From an uncultured Eubacteriales bacterium (GTDB lineage Bacteria; Bacillota; Clostridia; Oscillospirales; Oscillospiraceae): DNA of 53,257 nucleotides. This document shows positions 49,110-53,257 of the stretch, piece after piece (within the stretch, counting starts at the first letter, position 1; every line of letters begins with the position of its first letter). The notes under the pieces were generated by a model. It was not told the DNA's origin. It saw only the letters and a program-made list of their open reading frames with translations, and did not search any database. A program made the position numbers and the translations under genes. The stretch spans positions 1-53,257 of the forward strand of contig UQVA01000012.1 of the NCBI GenBank assembly GCA_900544405.1, read 5' to 3'.

Positions 49110-49119
49110 AAAACGTTTT
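49110..49119. promoter_or_regulatory. LacI-type operator before its own gene
   Basis: AAAACGTTTT, ten-base palindrome with central CG, 18 bases ahead of the LacI start codon. It is identical to the site at 47990-47999. Confidence 0.65.
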
Positions 49120-49142
49120 TGCTTTCTGATAATATTATACAC

Positions 49143-49669
49143 GCTGCACCGCGCGGTGTCAACTGTGCATGTTTACAAAATTGGAATGTGATTTTTGTGC
49201 ATTCTGTCCTTGATACGAATGCTTTCAGTGTCATCTCTCCGTTCCTCCGTGCAAAATTCCGTTGCCTTCGTTGATTCTGTGGATGGCTGCGCAGTTGAAT
49301 TTCGGCCGATGGTCGAAGTCCAAAAGACCGTTTTTCTCCTGCTATCCATTGAGAGTGTGAATTTCGTTCTCCGTTTTCTGGAGAAGTCCGAACTATTTTG
49401 GATTTCTATCTCGGACAGCGGCAGCCCCCACGGCGCCCAGCGCCGGGCTGACAAGCTTCTTTCCTGTGCGTACTGAATGGTGCCCACACGGCCTGTACAC
49501 GGGCCTCACGCGGGCTATTCCTCGCCCATGAGCGGGAGCGTGTCCGGCTGTCGATAAACCTCCGGATTTTCCATGCTCAACAAATATTGGGCGATTACTC
49601 TGCAGCTTCCTTCACGAGTTTCAGCAAAGACTATGGGTCTTGAAAGTTGCCTGACACATCTCGGTGACC
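49143..49669. other. intergenic stretch without a supported gene
   Basis: About 525 bases. Short open frames on both strands (for example 49195-49476 plus and 49173-49487 minus) overlap each other, have no ribosome binding site and show no motif. It marks the boundary between the sugar operon and the mobile-element remnants. Confidence 0.5.
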
Positions 49670-49897
49670 TCAACGAATGGACACCGGTAATGTTTGTGGT
49701 GCCTGCTCTAAAATCGGTATATCACTGGGATCCTGCGCACATTTTAACATTGCTTGCTCATGGCGGTAGTAGGTAGAATAACTGATTCCTTGCTTCCGGC
49801 ACCATGCCTTTACCGGAACACCTGAATTGCGGCACTCCACAATGCACTGCTTCCACCGTTCTTGGCGTATAGCCCGCTTCATCTGACTCACTCCCAT
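49670..49897 (-). pseudogene. IS66 accessory protein TnpA-like remnant
   Basis: A 75-residue frame with the IS66 TnpA pattern: RQERWKQCIVECRNSGVPVK followed by AWCRKQGISYSTYYRHEQ, a helix-turn-helix-type DNA-binding segment. The usual TnpB and the large IS66 transposase do not follow; downstream sequence is unrelated. GGAG is present before the ATG. It is best read as the leftover of an IS66 insertion. Confidence 0.7.
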
Positions 49898-50072
49898 GGC
49901 TACGACTCCTCCTTGAGACTTTTCAGGATTTCCTGATAGTTACCAAGAATTCTCGGTAATTCTTGATACCCTTATTATCTCACAGGCGCCGTTGCTTTCA
50001 CAGGATGTCATTTATTATGCGCTTACGTTATCATTTACGAAATTTCCACATAAAACGAAAGCATGCGGAAAC

Positions 50073-50486
50073 TTAACATCCCTTGCCCATAATACTCATT
50101 TGGTCGTCTGTGTAATCTTCCTGTAGCTGATTTCGGATATACTCTTGAATTGCCTTCCTGTTCGCTCCTACTGTACTTACATAATAGCCCCGGCACCAGA
50201 AATGCCGGTTCCCATACTTGTACTTGAGGTTTGCGTATTTTTCGAAAATCATTAGGCTACTTTTCCCTTTGAGATATCCCATTATCTGCGCGACACTGTA
50301 TTTCGGTGGTACCGATATAAGCATATGAATGTGATCTTTGCATGCTTCCGCTTCTATGATTTCTATTCTCTTGTATTCGCATAGTTTTCGTAACATTTGC
50401 CCGATGTCCATCTTTATCTTCCCGTAAATAATCTGGCGTCGATATTTGGGAGCGAATACGATATGATATTTGCATTCCCACTTAGG
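50073..50486 (-). pseudogene. IS200/IS605-type TnpA transposase, 5'-truncated
   Basis: The HUH single-strand transposase TnpA of the IS200/IS605 family. The frame is open from 50486, giving CKYHIVFAPKYRRQIIYGKI, then DHIHMLIS (the HUH pair), YLKGKSSLMIF, KYGNRHFWCRGYYV and the catalytic-Tyr helix around AIQEYIRNQLQED. The usual first dozen residues with the start codon (M...HTKW) are missing: an in-frame stop lies at 50487-50489 and the next ATG (50411) would drop the first strand. So the gene is probably dead, although the catalytic core is intact. No TnpB is adjacent. Confidence 0.82.
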
Positions 50487-50489
50487 TCA

Positions 50490-50903
50490 GTTTACAAGGA
50501 ACTACACGCAGACCACGAAACGGGGGCTGCTGACAACAAATAAAGGCTGAGTATCAAGCACCGAAAAAGTGCGAGATATTCAGCCTGTTTTGTTGTCCGG
50601 GGTTTCCAAAGGGGCTTGCCCCTTGGCACACGACTTTGCTTGCAAAGTGTAGTGTGTTATACGCTCTGTCGGCGTTGCTGCGAAAATGAGGTTGCCGCCG
50701 GGTCGGGCAAGGGCATTTGAAGCAGCAGGAAAACAGGGCTGTGATTGCGTGTCGTGGAGCCGCAAGCGCAGGGCTGGTTTCGTCAGCAGACAGGGCGTAT
50801 ATGAAAGCCCCCGTTCCTCGTCCCACGCCGGACTTCGGGACAAAATGTCCCGAACTTGTGGACACACTCACAAAAAGCAAACAGATTTTTCTCTCAAAAT
50901 TGG
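50490..50903. other. structured non-coding region
   Basis: Holds the strong hairpin at 50544-50586 and smaller ones such as AAGGGG/CCCCTT (about 50609-50624) and CTTTGC/GCAAAG (50634-50647). Overlapping frames on both strands look like palindrome artefacts. It resembles the non-coding stretch next to rep/mob genes of conjugative elements (inference). Confidence 0.45.
50544..50590. terminator. long stem-loop in the mobile-element region
   Basis: AGGCTGAGTATC (50544-50555) pairs with GATATTCAGCCT (50575-50586) with one G-U pair, plus inner GCAC/GTGC; TGTTTT follows on the plus side. Confidence 0.65.
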
Positions 50904-50942
50904 AATGGGCGGGGAAGCCATTTTAGGGCTTTGCTATCTCCC
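50904..50942. repeat. direct repeat alpha, copy 1
   Basis: AATGGGCGGGGAAGCCATTT, then TAGGGCTTTGCTATCTCCC. It matches 51439-51466 and, for its second part, 51560-51578. It lies directly downstream (minus sense) of the small gene at 50957. Confidence 0.75.
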
Positions 50943-50956
50943 TGATAAATGAGAAG

Positions 50957-51343
50957 TTAAGTTTCGTCCATATATATTTTTACCTCGATGTATTCATGAT
51001 TTCTTGCATAAGCAAACGACGCTGATTTTCTGATATAGTCAAATATATTTTCGTCTAAATCTTCGTCCCATGTTGTTTCGCTGAAAATTTTATTTTCAGC
51101 GGTTGGCTTATACAAGATGACTACATGGATTTGATAAAACTCTTCATCATCATTTGAAAACTGTCGAACTAATGAAATTTGAAAAAATGGTTCTTTTGAA
51201 AAAGCAGTAAATGTTCCGGTTTCAAATAAAACCATATCTTCTTCAAGCGGTGTGCTGCACATCTGCTCAAAAACATCAACTATTTCTTCCACAGACATTT
51301 TATCCGTTATCTTATCTTCTAAAAACTTAATCAAGTTCTCCAT
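50957..51343 (-). CDS. small unknown protein in a repeat-flanked slot (Z)
   Basis: A 128-residue acidic protein that I do not recognise. The start follows a strong CAGGAGG nine bases upstream. The composition is AT-rich compared with the sugar and catabolic operons. Predicted alternating helix (MENLIKFLEDKITDKMSVEE) and beta segments (FYQIHVVILYKP, YIEVKIYMDE) suggest a compact globular cytoplasmic protein. It is bounded by repeat beta upstream and repeat alpha downstream, the same flanks as the unrelated gene at 51584. An immunity-type or accessory cargo gene is possible, but nothing proves it. Confidence 0.7.
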   Translation of the reverse strand: MENLIKFLEDKITDKMSVEEIVDVFEQMCSTPLEEDMVLFETGTFTAFSKEPFFQISLVRQFSNDDEEFYQIHVVILYKPTAENKIFSETTWDEDLDENIFDYIRKSASFAYARNHEYIEVKIYMDET

Positions 51344-51373
51344 TGATTTTCCTCCTGTAAATTCTTATTTATT

Positions 51374-51426
51374 GTTCTCTACTTCCGTCCCCGCTGTGGA
51401 TTTGGATTTTTCAGCAAATCTGACTT
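51374..51426. repeat. direct repeat beta, copy 1
   Basis: About 53 bases (GTTCTCTACTTCCGTCCCCG onward through GGATTTTTCAGCAAATCTGA) nearly identical to 51938-51990. The second copy forms the 3' end of the regulator gene; here the tail is detached from any such gene. Confidence 0.8.
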
Positions 51427-51438
51427 ATCAGTTCTTAG

Positions 51439-51473
51439 AAATGGGCGGGAAGCCATTTTAGGGCTTTCCCGCC
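51439..51473. repeat. direct repeat alpha, copy 2
   Basis: ATGGGCGGGAAGCCATTTTA, then GGGCTTTCCCGCC; a partial copy of 50904-50942. The remaining part (GGCTTTGCTATCTCCC) reappears at about 51560-51578, with some 90 bases in between, suggesting a deletion in copy 1 or an insertion here. Confidence 0.7.
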
Positions 51474-51583
51474 TTGATTGCCCATTAGCAAAGACGGGCG
51501 GGGCTGTCAACGGCGGCGCATGAAATGCGCCGTTCATCTTGACCGTTGACTGGCTCGACTGGCTTTGCTATCTCCCCAACAAG

Positions 51584-51916
51584 TTATTGTTTGTTGTTTT
51601 CCCAATTATCTAAACGGGCTTGCATAGTTTCTCGCCATTCTTCACTTGGACAAGCAGTAATCAATTTTCGATACTCTTCACTTGATGGTGCTTCTATCAA
51701 ATAAGACTCTACCAACTTTAGCAAATCCCACTCTACTCCATACATTCCACCTTCGGGGAAAATGTCAATCAATACGCCTACTTCTTCTCTTGTCAATGGC
51801 GTTTTTACATTGGAGAGCAATTCGTCATACATGTTGATGGTTTCTACTGTAGGGTCATCTTTCACTGCGTCTGGCATTTGACCGAGAAGTTTCAATTTTA
51901 TAATTGCCTCCTGCAC
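51584..51916 (-). CDS. small unknown protein in a repeat-flanked slot (Y)
   Basis: About 110 residues, not recognised. Acidic and helix-rich (DDPTVETINMYDELL, TREEVGVLIDIFPEGG, CPSEEWRETMQARLDNWENN). The start is ambiguous: a GTG at 51916 after GGAGG is preferred, a TTG at 51895 after AGGAGG is possible, and an ATG at 52012 would run through the regulator's end and repeat beta. It has no similarity by eye to the gene at 50957, yet both sit between a beta copy and an alpha copy. AT-rich, probably foreign cargo. Confidence 0.65.
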   Translation of the reverse strand: MQEAIIKLKLLGQMPDAVKDDPTVETINMYDELLSNVKTPLTREEVGVLIDIFPEGGMYGVEWDLLKLVESYLIEAPSSEEYRKLITACPSEEWRETMQARLDNWENNKQ

Positions 51917-51937
51917 CTTTACTCCCTCCAATTTCTC

Positions 51938-51990
51938 GTTCTCTATTTTCTCCCCCGCTGTGGCTTTGGATTTTTCAGCAAGTCCGACTT
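51938..51990. repeat. direct repeat beta, copy 2
   Basis: Near-identical to 51374-51426. It covers the stop region of the regulator gene at 51943 (encoding KSDLLKNPKPQRGRK). Confidence 0.8.
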
Positions 51991-52686
51991 CTGTGCAATC
52001 TTTTTCAGCCACTTCTTTTCTTCTTCAGATAGCTTCTTCAAATTCAATTTGAGCCGCTTGCAAATGAACGCCAAAGCAGCTTGCTCCGGGTCGCTGTCTG
52101 GGCTGGCAGCTTCGTCAACGGTCTGCAAGAAATCTTCCAGTGGGTTGTCCTCCGGGACGCTGAAAAAATCGTCCTTATGCGCTTTCCGCAGGTCAAGAGC
52201 TATCTTGTTTATGTCCTGCTGTATCACATAGCAGCAAAAGCTGTCATCGTCAATATGGGCGGCGACAAGCTGTCTTAACTGCGGGTCGGTCAATCCGGGA
52301 TTATGCTGCTTCATAATCGTTGCACTCACAGCGTCCACAATGGCGTTTGCACTCTGCACTTGTTTGCCAGCAATACCGTTCACATAGATTTCAAGGTCAG
52401 CCATCAGCCGGGGAAAATCCGGATGTGCCGCCAGCTCACACAAGAGGGAATTATCCACCCGCCCACTTTTCAATAGTTCAATCATATCATCACTCAAACA
52501 CAGGTCTGCAAGATCGGCGTTTGGGTGATTTCTTGTTTGGGACAGCCCCAGCAGATAATCGGCAGTCACGCCGTAAAACTTCGCCAGCTTGATAATGGCA
52601 TAGTGGCTGATGTCCTTGAAGTCCTTTGCTTCATCGCCCTCCCCCGGAAACACCGTCCTAACCGTCCACAAAACACGATATGACAA
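51943..52686 (-). CDS. XRE-like regulator of a mobile element, N-terminus doubtful
   Basis: Up to 247 residues. The segment YAIIKLAKFYGVTADYLLGL is the last part of a typical XRE helix-turn-helix domain, but the canonical first helices are not visible upstream (the frame reads SYRVLWTVRTVFPGEGDEAK). A long helical C-terminal domain follows (LSDDMIELLKSGRVDNSLLC, MADLEIYVNGIAGKQ), ending in a basic tail that forms repeat beta. The head may be truncated by rearrangement, or the true start may be non-standard. It is divergent from repA and overlaps its start by seven bases. Probably an element-borne regulator. Confidence 0.55.
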   Translation of the reverse strand: MSYRVLWTVRTVFPGEGDEAKDFKDISHYAIIKLAKFYGVTADYLLGLSQTRNHPNADLADLCLSDDMIELLKSGRVDNSLLCELAAHPDFPRLMADLEIYVNGIAGKQVQSANAIVDAVSATIMKQHNPGLTDPQLRQLVAAHIDDDSFCCYVIQQDINKIALDLRKAHKDDFFSVPEDNPLEDFLQTVDEAASPDSDPEQAALAFICKRLKLNLKKLSEEEKKWLKKIAQKSDLLKNPKPQRGRK

Positions 52687-53075
52687 ATACGATTTATATT
52701 CATCAGCCGGAGAAATCGGTCAGCTTCACACGCTTACCCAACTTCCTCTTTGAAGCCCCTACATTCACGCCTTTGTCCAACGAAGCGAAACTGCTGTATG
52801 CCTTTATCCTGCGGCGAGCGGAGTTATCCCGCAAGAATGGCTGGTCGGACGAGTACGGGCGCATTTACCTGTACTATCCCATCTGTGAGGTGGTGGACTT
52901 GCTCCACTGTGGGCGGCAGAAAGCGGTCAACACCCTGCGGGAACTGCAATATGCCGGACTGGTGGAAATCCAGAAGCAGGGCTGTGGAAAACCCAACTGT
53001 ATTTACCCAAAATCCTATGAAGCGGTTTCAAACACCGACTTCAAGAAATCCGGTTATGGAACACCGGAGGACTGA
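52680..53075 (+). CDS. repA: replication initiator RepA, N-terminal domain
   Basis: A 131-residue RepA_N protein. SFTRLPNFLFEAPTFTPLSN, then EAKLLYAFILRRAELSRKNG and DEYGRIYLYYPICEVVDLLH followed by CGRQKAVNTLREL, is the standard winged-helix initiator domain of plasmids and Tn1549-like conjugative elements. Most relatives are considerably longer; here a stop follows GYGTPED, so a frameshift or truncation is possible. No ribosome binding site is clear before the ATG. It signals that a replicative or conjugative element occupies the right end of the window. Confidence 0.85.
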   Translation: MTNTIYIHQPEKSVSFTRLPNFLFEAPTFTPLSNEAKLLYAFILRRAELSRKNGWSDEYGRIYLYYPICEVVDLLHCGRQKAVNTLRELQYAGLVEIQKQGCGKPNCIYPKSYEAVSNTDFKKSGYGTPED

Positions 53076-53257
53076 AAACCGTACCTGACAAGTACGATAA
53101 TCAATCCTCTTGGAGTACGAAAATCGGACGGTATATAGAAATACAAAGATTAAAAATATTTTATTTATATCTATTCCATTCCAATCCTATCAGAGATAAT
53201 TTCGGCGGGATTTTCCCTGTGGAAAACCCCGGATAGGAAAGGAATGGGGAAAGGAGC
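53076..53257 (+). other. AT-rich tail with a ribosome binding site at the window edge
   Basis: No complete gene. The last bases GAAAGGAGC look like the ribosome binding site of the next plus-strand gene outside the window. One frame stays open to about 53240 and could be the displaced continuation of RepA. Confidence 0.4.

Noticed and set aside
50554..50880. Overlapping frames on both strands in the structured region
   Set aside because: They arise from hairpin-rich DNA, overlap each other and have no start signals; such spurious frames are common beside rep/mob regions.

Overview
The window looks like a chromosomal segment of an anaerobic, GC-rich, spore-former-type Clostridia bacterium, most likely an Oscillospiraceae-like gut organism (inference). 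The signs are strong AGGAGG ribosome binding sites, sigma-A promoters, a CIRCE-type operator, a sporulation sigma-K gene, lipoboxes on binding proteins, gut-type carbohydrate genes and dense small hairpin repeats between genes. No rRNA, tRNA or CRISPR array was seen.

Layout. (1) 1-4.0 kb, minus strand: an SDR oxidoreductase, a zinc alcohol dehydrogenase, a ribulose/allulose-phosphate 3-epimerase and their likely DeoR regulator. (2) 4.2-10.4 kb: a very large secreted, wall-anchored S8 protease. (3) 10.4-13.5 kb: an Hsp20 chaperone under a CIRCE-like operator, then mscS and a YgjP-type metalloprotease bracketed by families of composite hairpin repeats. (4) 13.5-16.6 kb: a sulfatase, a divergent PocR/AraC regulator and an FmdE-like protein. 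(5) 17.3-34.8 kb: one long plus-strand locus of 20 genes. It holds a LacI regulator, three PfkB-type kinases, two TrpF-like proteins without the catalytic Cys, an EamA transporter, a HAD phosphatase, an iron alcohol dehydrogenase, a nucleoside hydrolase, a BMP/nucleoside-type ABC importer, a tautomerase and a duplicated SIS-YjbQ module. This is the best candidate for an undescribed pathway: import of a nucleoside-like or N-glycosyl compound, hydrolysis, phosphorylation and ketose/aldose or Amadori-type chemistry.

(6) 35.3 kb: a pro-sigma-K gene is cut off at its ARCIEN codons, the position used by skin-type elements in sigK of other spore formers. What follows appears to be inserted DNA running past the window end: a double-HTH regulator, a Phd/RelE-type toxin-antitoxin pair and an IS1182 fragment. 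Further in is a minus-strand disaccharide-utilisation operon: LacI, binding protein, two permeases, GH65 phosphorylase, beta-phosphoglucomutase and a wall-anchored multidomain enzyme. (7) 49.5-53.3 kb: mobile-element wreckage (IS66 and IS200/IS605 remnants, a RepA_N initiator, a regulator remnant) with two small unrelated AT-rich genes sitting in identical repeat-flanked slots.

Limits: everything is read by eye from sequence. Family names rest on motif recognition, not searches. Pathway proposals are inference.
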